From NCBI GenBank assembly GCA_035294325.1, contig DATGLE010000040.1:1-58656 (forward strand): a stretch of 58,656 bases of DNA, read 5' to 3'. Position 1 is the stretch's first letter; each line of letters begins with the position of its first letter. Below are positions 15,079 through 22,865 of the stretch, in pieces. The stretch comes from DATGLE01 sp035294325. GTDB lineage: Bacteria; Chloroflexota; Ktedonobacteria; Ktedonobacterales; Ktedonobacteraceae. The translations under genes were made by a program, and so were the position numbers. Below the pieces are notes generated by a model that did no database searches, was not told where the DNA came from, and saw nothing but the letters and a program-made list of their open reading frames with translations.

Positions 15079-16002
15079 ATGAAGAATCCCTCCATTACGA
15101 GCCAGCAAAGCAAGCTTCTCGACGCAGCCGAAGCCATACGACTCGATCCTGATAAAATAGAAGCCGCCTTTATGGCACGGCAGCTTGTGCAGGCTACTTT
15201 GCCACATAAGAACCCCGGTGACATACCCGCCTGGAGCAGAAAAAACGGCAATCTCAAGTTGGTTATTCGCTCAGGTTGGGATAGCGATAGAGACAAACCC
15301 ATAGGCTATCCCTACGGCACTATCCCCCGCTTGCTTCTCTTCTGGATAACGACCGAAGCATCCCGGACGAAGAACCCTCGCCTTGAACTTGGCAATAACC
15401 TCGCAGCTTTCATGCGTCAGCTAGGGCTTGACCCAAGCAGAAGGGGAAAAGGAAGTGATGCCTGGCGGTTACGTGACCAGATGCAACGCTTATTCAAGGC
15501 CACGATCAGTTTTCACCAGAAGCGCGAGGAGAACGGACGCAAGGGGGAGGCATGGCTGGATATGAAAGTCGCGCCGGAGGGCGTTTTATGGTGGAATGAG
15601 CGACAACCAGAGCAACCCACGCTATGGGGAAGCTGGATAGAGTTAAGCAAGCAGTTTTTTACTGCTATCACTGCTGCTCCGGTGCCGGTTGACATGCGTG
15701 CATTGAAAGCGCTCAAACGTTCGCCGCTTGCCCTCGACCTCTACGCATGGACAACCTACACCGCCTATCAGACGCAAAAAAGTGGACACTCCCGCAGCGT
15801 ATCCTGGGAATTGTTGCATCAACAGCTAGGAGCGGAATATCGAGACATAAAGAATTTCGGAAAATTTGCCCGCCTCTCGCTCCGCAAGGTACAAACTGTC
15901 TATCCTGAACTTGGACTGGAGTTTGAAAAAGGCGGCGTGACAGTGCTGCCATGCAGCCCTGCTGTTACCTTCAAGGCAAAACGCCAAAAATCTGTGGATT
16001 AA
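15079..16002 (+). CDS. RepA-type plasmid replication initiator
   Basis: 307 residues resembling the plasmid-encoded RepA (RepA_C) family of broad-host-range theta plasmids. Recognisable blocks are YPYGTIPRLLLFWITTEASR, NNLAAFMRQLGLDPSRRGKG and LKRSPLALDLYAWTTYTAYQ, the last being the winged-helix region conserved in these initiators. It would bind the 23-bp iterons that start 18 bp after its stop and open the origin. It follows the HTH protein in one operon. Its presence means the element can replicate when excised. Confidence 0.82.
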   Translation: MKNPSITSQQSKLLDAAEAIRLDPDKIEAAFMARQLVQATLPHKNPGDIPAWSRKNGNLKLVIRSGWDSDRDKPIGYPYGTIPRLLLFWITTEASRTKNPRLELGNNLAAFMRQLGLDPSRRGKGSDAWRLRDQMQRLFKATISFHQKREENGRKGEAWLDMKVAPEGVLWWNERQPEQPTLWGSWIELSKQFFTAITAAPVPVDMRALKALKRSPLALDLYAWTTYTAYQTQKSGHSRSVSWELLHQQLGAEYRDIKNFGKFARLSLRKVQTVYPELGLEFEKGGVTVLPCSPAVTFKAKRQKSVD

Positions 16003-16019
16003 AGAAGTTATCCCAGCCA

Positions 16020-16080
16020 AAACACTACACCAGCGACCGCAGAAACACTACACCAGCGACCGCAGAAACACTACACCAAC
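16020..16080 (+). other. Replication origin with 23-bp iterons
   Basis: AAACACTACACCAGCGACCG (then CAG) is repeated at 16020-16042 and 16043-16065, with a truncated third copy (AAACACTACACCAAC) at 16066-16080. A 23-bp period, directly after repA, is the classical iteron layout. The flanks hold an A+T-rich segment (CTATATAGAAGTATATATAC, 16081-16100) and degenerate DnaA-box-like sequences (TGTGGATTAA near 15993, TTATCCC near 16008). Confidence 0.8.
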
Positions 16081-16599
16081 CTATATAGAAGTATATATAC
16101 CTGTAGTTGGTCAGCCCTTTCCTGTGGAAAGCGTGAATAAACGGCGTTCGCTCACGCTCACATAGTCTTTTTCTCCATGAAGGGGAGATGATTTGCGCAT
16201 CTCCCCTTCAACCCCTCTGGCAAGTCTAAAATAGCGCGCGGCTCACACCGCCGCGCATAGTATTCATATGGGCGGTTCTGTTCACCAGAATAAGAATAGG
16301 GATTGTCGGCTGGGATAGGAAAAGCTACAAACCTCATTAGAGGCGCATACAGAATAAAAAATCTTCTTCTGCCCCCCCTTCAGCAAAAACTTCTTTACCC
16401 TATCCAGTGAGCCTAAAAAGCGCCTTAGAAACGATTTCTATGAAGAGGATACAACGGGCGGTAGGAAAAAAGGGAAGCCTACGTGAAAATTGCCTGCTCC
16501 AAACTGTTTAGAATTTATTCAGTAAACACAGGGGGGGGTGTATAGAAGTGGTAGAATAACAAAGTAACCGTATTGCGTATCCATGCCAGGGAGGGTGCC
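16081..16599. other. A+T-rich non-coding DNA downstream of the origin
   Basis: 519 bp with no supported gene. It contains the putative unwinding segment next to the iterons and a 12-bp hairpin, GAAGGGGAGATG-N7-CATCTCCCCTTC (16179-16209). The rest shows no clear structure. Confidence 0.5.
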
Positions 16600-16881
16600 A
16601 TGCTTGATCCGATGTTTTCCTTTGTAGAGCCAATCGTTGAGCCGATTGAAGACGAAGCCAATTTATTCCATTTCATTGCCCAGGTGGAGGCGCTTTTTGA
16701 CCACCCGGAGCAGTTCCAGTCCGAATATGAGAAGCTGAAAGAAAGCGCCGGGCTTAAACTGAGCGAAGAAGGCCAGAAGCTCCTGGACATGCAAATTGGA
16801 TTAACCCTTATCGGCCAGCAGGGAAGAGAACGGATGGCGGAGCGCATACGGACAATCTATGCCAAATACAAAACCGCATAA
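16600..16881 (+). CDS. Small acidic hypothetical protein
   Basis: 93 residues, mostly helical (IEDEANLFHFIAQVEALFDH, EEGQKLLDMQIGLTLIGQQG), no family recognised. The ATG at 16600 follows a strong GGGAGGG site, and an upstream in-frame extension is discarded. It is the last gene of the element before attR and is followed at once by a terminator. An excision or replication accessory role cannot be excluded. Confidence 0.55.
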   Translation: MLDPMFSFVEPIVEPIEDEANLFHFIAQVEALFDHPEQFQSEYEKLKESAGLKLSEEGQKLLDMQIGLTLIGQQGRERMAERIRTIYAKYKTA

Positions 16882-16907
16882 ATCCGCCTTTAGAGCATCT
16901 CCATAAA

Positions 16908-16944
16908 AACCGCACTGGAAGTTCTGCCAGCGCGGTTCTTTATT
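16908..16944 (+). terminator. Terminator near the right end of the element
   Basis: AACCGC-A-CTGG, loop, CCAG-C-GCGGTT, then CTTTATTTT. A 10-bp stem with one mismatch and a T-rich tail, 26 bp after the preceding stop. Confidence 0.6.
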
Positions 16945-16986
16945 TTCAACAATCCTATGGCACTTTTGCCCCTTTCCTACCCTCTG

Positions 16987-17104
16987 CTACCTTCTGCCTG
17001 CCGCTTTCCGGGGCGGCATGGGAAGGGTGAGGCCAAAAAGCTCGGCCAGTTCTTCGGTAATCTCCCGCATCCGGGTGAGGTTAACGGCGGTTCCATTCCA
17101 GACG
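16987..17104 (-). pseudogene. Displaced 3' end of the serine recombinase gene (native C-terminal tail)
   Basis: Minus-strand codons from 17104 to the TAG at 16989-16987 read V-W-N-G-T-A-V-N, then LTRMREITEELAELFGL and TLPMPPRKAAGRR-stop. The segment has no start of its own. If the element is circularised by joining position 1427 (left core) to 17104 (right of the core), the recombinase frame passes through the core (R753, S754) into this segment without a shift and gains these 38 residues. The helix-forming, basic-ended sequence looks like a genuine protein tail. In the integrated state it is cut off from the gene by the whole element length. Confidence 0.8.
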
Positions 17105-17116
17105 GATCGCACCATC
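17074..17116 (-). other. attR: right attachment site
   Basis: The core GATCGC is at 17105-17110. To the right is the SDR body (minus strand CTG GAT GGT GCG ATC). To the left is element DNA that supplies a substitute ending (R-L-E-W-N-R-R-stop at 17081). GGTGAG at 17074-17079 is the mirror of CTCACC at 1456-1461 across the reconstructed attP. Confidence 0.85.
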
Positions 17117-17851
17117 CAGCCTTATAACTTCCCCGTTGAGCATCTCGTTCTCGATGATGTGCTTCGCCAGCGCCGCGTACTCGTCGGGGCGGCCCAGGCG
17201 CGGCGGGAAGGGCACCTGCTGGCCGAGCGAGATGCGCGCCGCTTCCGGCAGGCCGGCCAGCAGCGGCGTGTCGAAGATGCCGGGCGCGATGGTCATCACG
17301 CGGATGCCGAAGCGGGCCAGCTCACGCGCAATTGGCAGCGTCATGCCGACGATGCCGCCCTTCGAGGCCGAGTACGCTGCCTGGCCGATCTGGCCCTCGA
17401 AGGCCGCAACCGAAGCGGTGTTGATAATCACGCCGCGCTCCCCGCCCGCTGTCGGCTCATTGGCGGCCATCGCTGCCGCGCTCAGGCGAATGACGTTGAA
17501 GGTGCCGATCAGGTTGACGTTGATGACTCTGGTGAAGGATTGCAGGCTGCTCGGCCCGTTCTTGCCCAGTACTCTCTCGGCGACGCCGATGCCCGCGCAA
17601 TTGATGACGACGTGCAGGCCGCCGCCGTCAACGGCGGCCCTGACGGCGCTCTCGACGCTGGCCTCGTCTACCACATCCGTCCTGACGAAGCGGGCCGACT
17701 CGCCAAGTTCTCCGGCCAGGGCCTCCCCCAGTTCGCTGTTCAGATCGGCGATGATCGCTCGCGCGCCTGCCTGCGTCGCCATGCGCACACAGGCCGCGCC
17801 CAGGCCGGACGCGCCGCCTGTCACCAGAACGCCTTTGTTTTCGAGATTCAT
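17081..17851 (-). CDS. SDR-family 3-hydroxyacyl-CoA dehydrogenase-like oxidoreductase (element target gene)
   Basis: 256 residues, close in pattern to type II 3-hydroxyacyl-CoA dehydrogenase/HSD10. It would oxidise 3-hydroxyacyl-CoA or a similar alcohol with NAD. The Rossmann motif is TGGASGLGAA (~11-20), then NCAG, the catalytic Ser in NTASVAAFEGQ and YSASK, and the C-terminal LNGEVIRLDGAIR. The last residues L-E-W-N-R-R come from the mobile element; the natural ending, M-A-P-R, is at 1423-1409. Only the extreme C-terminus is changed, so activity is probably kept. Before insertion it was followed 21 bp later by the PhnD-like gene. Confidence 0.88.
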   Translation of the reverse strand: MNLENKGVLVTGGASGLGAACVRMATQAGARAIIADLNSELGEALAGELGESARFVRTDVVDEASVESAVRAAVDGGGLHVVINCAGIGVAERVLGKNGPSSLQSFTRVINVNLIGTFNVIRLSAAAMAANEPTAGGERGVIINTASVAAFEGQIGQAAYSASKGGIVGMTLPIARELARFGIRVMTIAPGIFDTPLLAGLPEAARISLGQQVPFPPRLGRPDEYAALAKHIIENEMLNGEVIRLDGAIRLEWNRR

Positions 17852-17913
17852 GAGAAATACCTTTCTACTACTATATTTCTATAGGATATTCTGTTCCCCT
17901 GTGCCATTGCTTG

Positions 17914-18016
17914 CTCGCGCCCTCGGCGCTCGCCTTATCCGGTGTGTTATGGGAAAATGCGCGCAGCGCATTTTCCCATAACACACCGGATCCCTTGCGC
18001 GGCGAAGCCGCGCGAA
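17914..18016. repeat. Three-hairpin cassette, copy 1 (reverse orientation)
   Basis: The central perfect palindrome has 26-bp arms 17937-17962 and 17966-17991 (ATCCGGTGTGTTATGGGAAA...) with loop GCA. It is flanked on the left by CTCGCGCCCTCGGCGCTCGCC and on the right by TTGCGCGGCGAAGCCGCGCGA, the two conserved mini-hairpins of the family, here reversed. Confidence 0.75.
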
Positions 18017-18112
18017 GGAGATCAATTCATTCGCCTCCCCTAAATTATATAATGCAGTAACGACCTATCGAAAAGCAAAGCAGAAAGTCGGGTTGTCAAA
18101 GGACCGTTGCTG

Positions 18113-19972
18113 GTGGATAAAAAACGGGAAAGAATAGCTCTGCTCGAACGGCAGATCGCGCGCGTGCAGAGGCGCAGGGCGCTGCTGGACCGGCGCAGCA
18201 ACCGCTACTCGTGGGTGCGCGTCGCCATTTTTTTCGGCGGCCTGCTCATCAGCGCCGCCGCCGGATTTCTGGCGGCGTGGTGGATCGGCGTTATCCTGGT
18301 ATGCGTGACGCTGCTGGCGTTCGCCATCGTCGCGCATTTTCATGGCAAGATCGAGCGCAGTCTCAACCGGCATACGCTCTGGCTGCATATCAAAGCCACG
18401 CACGTTGCGCGCATGCGCCTGGACTGGCAGCGCATTCCCGCCGCGCCGGCCTTCGAGCCGCAGGGCAATCATCCCTTCGAGATCGATCTTGATATTACCG
18501 GCCCGCGCTCCCTCCATCAATTGCTCAACACCGCCGTCTCACGCGAGGGGAGCCAGCGGCTGCACGCCTGGCTGCTCGCTACGAAACCGGACCTCGCCGC
18601 CCTTCGCGAACGGCAGGAACTCGTGCGCGAACTGGCGCCGCTCACGCGCTTTCGTGATCGGCTCACGCTCAACGCGCTGCGAGCATCAGGGCGCATCAGT
18701 GAGCAACTGGAAGGGAACCGCCTGCTAAACTGGCTAAACCGGCAATCACCGGCTGCGTCCTTGCTCCCGCTGCTCATCGTCTCGGCGGCTCTGAACGCGC
18801 TGACCATCGCGCTTTTCGCGCTCACGCTGGTGGCGCACTTGCCGCAGTACTGGATTCTCTCGCTGCTCGGCGCCATCGTTTTCTTCTACGTAACAGCGGG
18901 CAGGCGCGGTGATACGCTGGAGGATGCCGATTACCTGAGCTACGCGCTCACCATGCTCAACGCTGTTTTCAGCTACCTGGAAAAATATCCCTATGGCGAG
19001 CATCGCCGGCTGAAGCAGCTCTGCGCGCCATTCTTTCAGGAGCGGGCGCGGCGCCCCTCCGTGCTTCTGCGCGGCACGGCGCGCGTGGCCGGCGTAGCGA
19101 CGTTGAGCAAGAACGGGCTGCTACAGCTTATGCTCAATGCACTGCTGCCGTGGGATATCTCGTGGGCCTGCCTGCTGAGCCGCTACAAAGGGCGCGTCGC
19201 CAGGAGTCTCCCTACCTGGCTCGACAGATGGTTTGAGCTGGAGGCGCTCTGCTCGCTGGCGACTTTCGCCTATCTCAATCCCGAATACACGCTGCCAGAA
19301 GTCATGCCGGCCGATGGAGCGGGCCAGGATAGCCGCGCGCTCTTTCAGGCGCGCGAACTGGGCCACCCGTTGATCCCCGTCGAGAAGAAGGTGAGCAACG
19401 ATTTCACGCTGGAGAAGACCGGCGAGGTCGTCATTATCACCGGCTCGAACATGTCCGGCAAGAGCACCTTCCTGCGCACACTGGGCATCAATCTCTGTCT
19501 GGCCTTCGCCGGTGGTCCCGTCAACGCGGGCGCGCTGCGCACCTCGCTCTTCAGGATCTTCACCTGCATCCGCGTGAGCGATTCCGTAACCGATGGCTAC
19601 TCCTACTTCTATGCGGAGGTGAAGCGCCTGCGCGCCATGCTATCGGCGCTGGAGCAGGGTGATGGGATGCCGCTGTTCTTTCTTATAGATGAAATCTTCA
19701 AGGGCACGAACAACCGCGAACGGCTCATTGGCAGCCGGGCTTACGTGCATACGCTGGTGGGCCGCAACTGCCTCGGCGCGATCTCTACGCACGACCTGGA
19801 ACTGGTCAGGCTGGCCGATCTGCTGCCGCAGGTCGAGAATTATCATTTCCGCGAAGAGGTGATAGATGGGCGTATGGTCTTCGACTATCGCCTGCGCCCC
19901 GGTCCGTGTCCGACCACCAACGCCTTGAAGATCATGCGTATGGAGGGCCTGCCTGTGGATGATGAAGAATGA
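18113..19972 (+). CDS. Membrane-associated MutS-family ATPase
   Basis: 619 residues from the GTG at 18113, which is ~10 nt from AAAGGA; a TTG at 18107 is the alternative start. Hydrophobic helix pairs lie at ~37-78 and ~216-260. The C-terminal half is the MutS ATPase domain: Walker A GSNMSGKST (~442), then DSVTDGYSYFYAEVKRL, Walker B FFLIDEIFKGTNNRER, and STHDLEL. The mismatch-recognition and connector domains of MutS1 are absent. It therefore belongs to the membrane MutS-like group of unknown function seen in many bacteria, not to canonical mismatch repair. The gene stands alone, convergent with the next. Confidence 0.85.
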   Translation: MDKKRERIALLERQIARVQRRRALLDRRSNRYSWVRVAIFFGGLLISAAAGFLAAWWIGVILVCVTLLAFAIVAHFHGKIERSLNRHTLWLHIKATHVARMRLDWQRIPAAPAFEPQGNHPFEIDLDITGPRSLHQLLNTAVSREGSQRLHAWLLATKPDLAALRERQELVRELAPLTRFRDRLTLNALRASGRISEQLEGNRLLNWLNRQSPAASLLPLLIVSAALNALTIALFALTLVAHLPQYWILSLLGAIVFFYVTAGRRGDTLEDADYLSYALTMLNAVFSYLEKYPYGEHRRLKQLCAPFFQERARRPSVLLRGTARVAGVATLSKNGLLQLMLNALLPWDISWACLLSRYKGRVARSLPTWLDRWFELEALCSLATFAYLNPEYTLPEVMPADGAGQDSRALFQARELGHPLIPVEKKVSNDFTLEKTGEVVIITGSNMSGKSTFLRTLGINLCLAFAGGPVNAGALRTSLFRIFTCIRVSDSVTDGYSYFYAEVKRLRAMLSALEQGDGMPLFFLIDEIFKGTNNRERLIGSRAYVHTLVGRNCLGAISTHDLELVRLADLLPQVENYHFREEVIDGRMVFDYRLRPGPCPTTNALKIMRMEGLPVDDEE

Positions 19973-19986
19973 ATGAGGTGTAACAA

Positions 19987-20085
19987 CCAACCTGGTTCCG
20001 ACCATGTAGAGACGCCCCTTGCGGGCGTCTTTACATTGGGCCAACCTGGTTCCGACCATGTAGAGATGCCCCTTGCGGGCGTCTT
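19987..20085. repeat. Two tandem 46-bp repeats, each with a terminator-like hairpin
   Basis: CCAACCTGGTTCCGACCATG followed by TAGAGAC/TGCCCCTTGCGGG and CGTCTT, at 19987-20032 and 20041-20085. Each has GACGCCC-N-GGGCGTC plus a T-run. They sit between convergent genes and probably terminate both. The TAGAGACGCCCCTTGCGGGCGT type recurs in other genomes. Confidence 0.65.
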
Positions 20086-20110
20086 ACCCCTTTTGTGATA
20101 ATACACGCAA

Positions 20111-21004
20111 TTAGTTCATCATCGCCATGATGTTGCGGATCGTCTTGATGTAGTTCAGAATCTCGTAACGATCACTGGCGTGGGGTATGTTCTCAATGTA
20201 TGCCGTCAGATCGTGCAGTGCGTGAGCGTAGTGCTTGAGCTGGAGATGGATCACCCCGCGATCACGCCGCTCGCCGAAATCGTGCGGTGTGAGCAGGACA
20301 AGAAGGTCGCAGATGGTCAGCGCGCGGGCAAAATCCTCTTTATCGATGTAGATATTTTTGAGGTTGTTGAGGACGCGGATCAAAATCTGTTTGCGACTGA
20401 CCGGCTCGAACCATTGCGGGTGCATCTTGATCCTGGCCTTTGCTATGCGGCGGATCAGATCGCGGCAGTCGCGCTGGCTGAGCAACTGGCCGCCATTGAA
20501 AGGATCGATATAGATCATCCCCTGCGGTAGACGACATCCCACTACAAAGTGAAAGGGCAGCGCGATACCCTCCATAGCGATGCCGACGCGCCTGCCTACC
20601 TCCATATAGAGCAGCGAGAGCGTAATGGGGATGCCCGTGCGCTCCTCCAGCACCTTATTGAGCAGGCTGTTGTGCGGGTTATAGTAATCCTCCTGGTTGC
20701 CGTGGAAGCCCTCTTCCTCGAAGAGCACCTTGTTGAGCGCGCTGATAACGACCAGGGGATCGATCTCGGGTGGGAGCTGGTTTTCTTGCTCGCCGGGTGG
20801 AAGGGCGAGTACGACACGTACCCGCCGCGCCAGCGCGTCGAGTTGTGTCATGTACTGCGCCATATCGAGATCGGGGTACTCGGTGCTCGCGATCAGCAGG
20901 ACGGCCTGCGTTAAATCGATGCTGGAATCTTCTCCTGCTACCAATGCTTCCAATGCTCGGTAGACGCGCTGTTGAGATGTGTCTCGTGGATATCCTTCCG
21001 CCAT
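20111..21004 (-). CDS. SirB1/UPF0162-type transglutaminase-like protein with TPR-like tail
   Basis: 297 residues from the ATG at 21004. An in-frame GTG at 21097 lies inside a repeat and has no ribosome site. The central part has NPHNSLLNKVLEERTGIPIT, LSLLYMEVGRRVGIAMEGIA and LPFHFVVG, typical of the SirB1 family (transglutaminase-like fold). The C-terminal ~110 residues (VLNNLKNIYIDKEDFARALT, DRGVIHLQLKHYAHALHDL) look like two to three TPRs. The family has no settled biochemical role. It is convergent with the MutS-like gene. Confidence 0.8.
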   Translation of the reverse strand: MAEGYPRDTSQQRVYRALEALVAGEDSSIDLTQAVLLIASTEYPDLDMAQYMTQLDALARRVRVVLALPPGEQENQLPPEIDPLVVISALNKVLFEEEGFHGNQEDYYNPHNSLLNKVLEERTGIPITLSLLYMEVGRRVGIAMEGIALPFHFVVGCRLPQGMIYIDPFNGGQLLSQRDCRDLIRRIAKARIKMHPQWFEPVSRKQILIRVLNNLKNIYIDKEDFARALTICDLLVLLTPHDFGERRDRGVIHLQLKHYAHALHDLTAYIENIPHASDRYEILNYIKTIRNIMAMMN

Positions 21005-21097
21005 CTTCTGGGCATTTAACCATAAAAAGTCATCGGGGTGCAAGGTTTTGGCTGTGTATTCATTTAGCTCTCGCCATATGCAGGTCTTCCTGACCAC

Positions 21098-21452
21098 GCA
21101 GCGCTGCGCGGTTCGCCAGTGGGAAGAGTCTGCGGGCTGAGCGCCTGATGGAGTTTAACGAATCAGGCGCTCACTCCGCAGACTCTTCCTCCCGGGGTGC
21201 GTCCCGGGTGCACAAAACAGGTACATCGGGTGAGCCTTCAACATTGTGAAAAATTTCATAGTACTTTCTCTCCTGCTGAGTTACGTTAAGAATAGATTAA
21301 ATGTCAACAAGATCAGGCGGGAATGGCCTGCGAGTAAAAGTCATCAGTAGAAAAAGGGAGATGGCCCCGTACATTAAAGAGAGATTAAACACCAGGAAGA
21401 ACAGGTGGGCATAGTTCGCGTAAGCCGCCTGACGAAAAGGAGTGGTAGCACT
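21098..21452. repeat. Intergenic region with a 27-bp imperfect hairpin
   Basis: Arms 21123-21149 and 21162-21188 (GAAGAGTCTGCGGGCTGAGC... / mirror) pair with one 2-nt mismatch around a 12-nt loop. They are flanked by GCGCTGCGCGGTTCGCCAG and GGTGCGTCCCGGGTGCACA. The same GAAGAGTCTGCGGG arm and flank types occur at 29101-29245, so this is a second repeat family. The remainder up to 21452 shows no gene. Confidence 0.65.
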
Positions 21453-22844
21453 ATGGTTCAACCGGTGGTAACGTTGCCGCCTCCGGCACCCGTTGCGTCG
21501 CCGACACCCCGTTCAAACAGATTCGTTGTCTGGGTTGTTGGCATTATCTGCTTTGGTATATTGTTGTTCATTCTCGGTCAGTTTGTCGTCGAGATTTTCG
21601 CGCCTGCGCCGCCGCCACGGTTCAAATTCATCAAGGATCTTCCCTTGCCGTCCGCGGTGCCCACGCGCTTCATCCCTCACCTGTACGACATTCCGCCGCA
21701 TCAGAGTCCCCTGGCGCCGGGCGTCTCCGTCCCGGTGGATCATTTCGACTTTCAGGCTATTGATCCGCGCACGAAGCTGCTCTTTATCGCGCACAGCGGA
21801 CCCGCGCCGGATGAATATGCCCTTGCCGATCCCGCCTTCGATATCGATAAAGATGTTCCGTTTGATGGTCACATTGTCGTCGTTGATACGGCGCGCAACG
21901 TCGTCATCGGGCGCGTTGATGTCCCGCAGATCGCCGGCATGGTCGTCGCACCCGATCTTGGCCGCGTCTATGCCGCTGATGCCGAGGATAATATCGTCTA
22001 TGCTATCGATGAACATACCCTCAAAGCCACCGCTATCCAGCTTGCCGACCTCGAAACGCCCGATGGTATCGACTATGACCCGGACGATCACAAAGTCTTC
22101 GTCTCGGATCCTGGTTCTCCTCCCGACTCTAATCCGAATGGCAATGTGAGCCGCGATAATCAGAACCTCTCGGTTATAGATATCCTCCATCACAATGCGG
22201 TGAGCAGAATCAGCCTGGGCCATCTTCCCAAACTGCCCGGCGAACGGGCTGATCTTGTGCAGTTCGGCTACGATGTCGGACACAATCACTATGATCCCGT
22301 GCTGCGCCGCGTCTTCGTCACCATTCAACAGCTCACCGATCAGAGCGTTGACGTTCCGGCGACCCCCCCCGGCGGCACCGGTGAACTCGTCGCCGTCAAC
22401 CCCGTGACGCAGAGGGTAGTGCAGCGTTTACAATTGCCCACGACCTGCGGCACCCCTCACGGCCTGAATATCGACATGCAAACGCAGATTGCTTTTATCG
22501 CCTGCACCGACGTTGATCCTGCTCAGCACCTTGTTCAAAACCTTATACGCGTCGACCTGCGCACTATGACCGTTATTCATGATCCCTTGATGCTCCTGGC
22601 CCCCAAGCCCGACCTTGTAGTACTGGATCATCCTCTACATATCCTCTTCGTTGCCTGCGCCGGAGGTGTCTCCGTATTTGACGAAAGCGGCACATCGCTG
22701 CGCAAGCTGGGGGATTACATTCTCGGTAAGGGAACGCACACGCTCGCCGTCGATGAGGCAACACAGGATGTTTACCTGCCGTTAACAGATGTAGGTGGGA
22801 GGCCGGTACTCCGCATCTATCACTTCAACCCTGCTGGCTCCTAG
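21453..22844 (+). CDS. Membrane-anchored beta-propeller (YVTN-like) protein
   Basis: 463 residues from the ATG at 21453, preceded by AAAAGGAGTGG. One transmembrane helix lies near residues 26-48 (VVWVVGIICFGILLFILGQF), then an extracellular propeller. Blades appear as HIVVVDTARNVVIGRVDVPQ, GRVYAADAEDNIVYAIDEHT, HKVFVSDPGSP and ELVAVNPVTQRVVQRLQLP. No enzyme motif is seen. It ends 21 bp before the ABC-FHA gene and is surely cotranscribed with it, so it may be an extracellular sensor or partner of the exporter. Confidence 0.75.
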   Translation: MVQPVVTLPPPAPVASPTPRSNRFVVWVVGIICFGILLFILGQFVVEIFAPAPPPRFKFIKDLPLPSAVPTRFIPHLYDIPPHQSPLAPGVSVPVDHFDFQAIDPRTKLLFIAHSGPAPDEYALADPAFDIDKDVPFDGHIVVVDTARNVVIGRVDVPQIAGMVVAPDLGRVYAADAEDNIVYAIDEHTLKATAIQLADLETPDGIDYDPDDHKVFVSDPGSPPDSNPNGNVSRDNQNLSVIDILHHNAVSRISLGHLPKLPGERADLVQFGYDVGHNHYDPVLRRVFVTIQQLTDQSVDVPATPPGGTGELVAVNPVTQRVVQRLQLPTTCGTPHGLNIDMQTQIAFIACTDVDPAQHLVQNLIRVDLRTMTVIHDPLMLLAPKPDLVVLDHPLHILFVACAGGVSVFDESGTSLRKLGDYILGKGTHTLAVDEATQDVYLPLTDVGGRPVLRIYHFNPAGS

Positions 22845-22865
22845 CAGAAAGGAAAGAAACAGATC

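Larger units (their letters stand above)
1427..17110. mobile_element. 15.7 kb integrative, mobilizable, replication-competent element
   Basis: Bounded by attL and attR with a 6-bp core (GATCGC), inserted in the 3' end of the SDR gene. Contents in order: serine recombinase, regulator, cargo operon (zinc-finger-like protein, two membrane proteins, winged-helix-like protein), hypothetical genes, TraD-like protein, oriT, two relaxases, hypothetical genes, MazEF-like pair with a FimB-like recombinase, HTH protein, RepA and iterons. No VirB4, VirD4 or other mating-pore gene is visible. It should therefore be mobilizable by a helper rather than self-transmissible, and able to replicate as a plasmid once excised. 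Confidence 0.88.

Noticed and set aside
1427..17110. Insertion at a tRNA gene or a transposon with terminal inverted repeats
   Set aside because: No tRNA is found at either end. The ends share only a 6-bp core plus partial similarity, as expected for a serine integrase.
18113..19972. Canonical mismatch-repair MutS
   Set aside because: Mismatch-binding and connector domains are missing, and membrane helices are present. Only the ATPase domain is shared.
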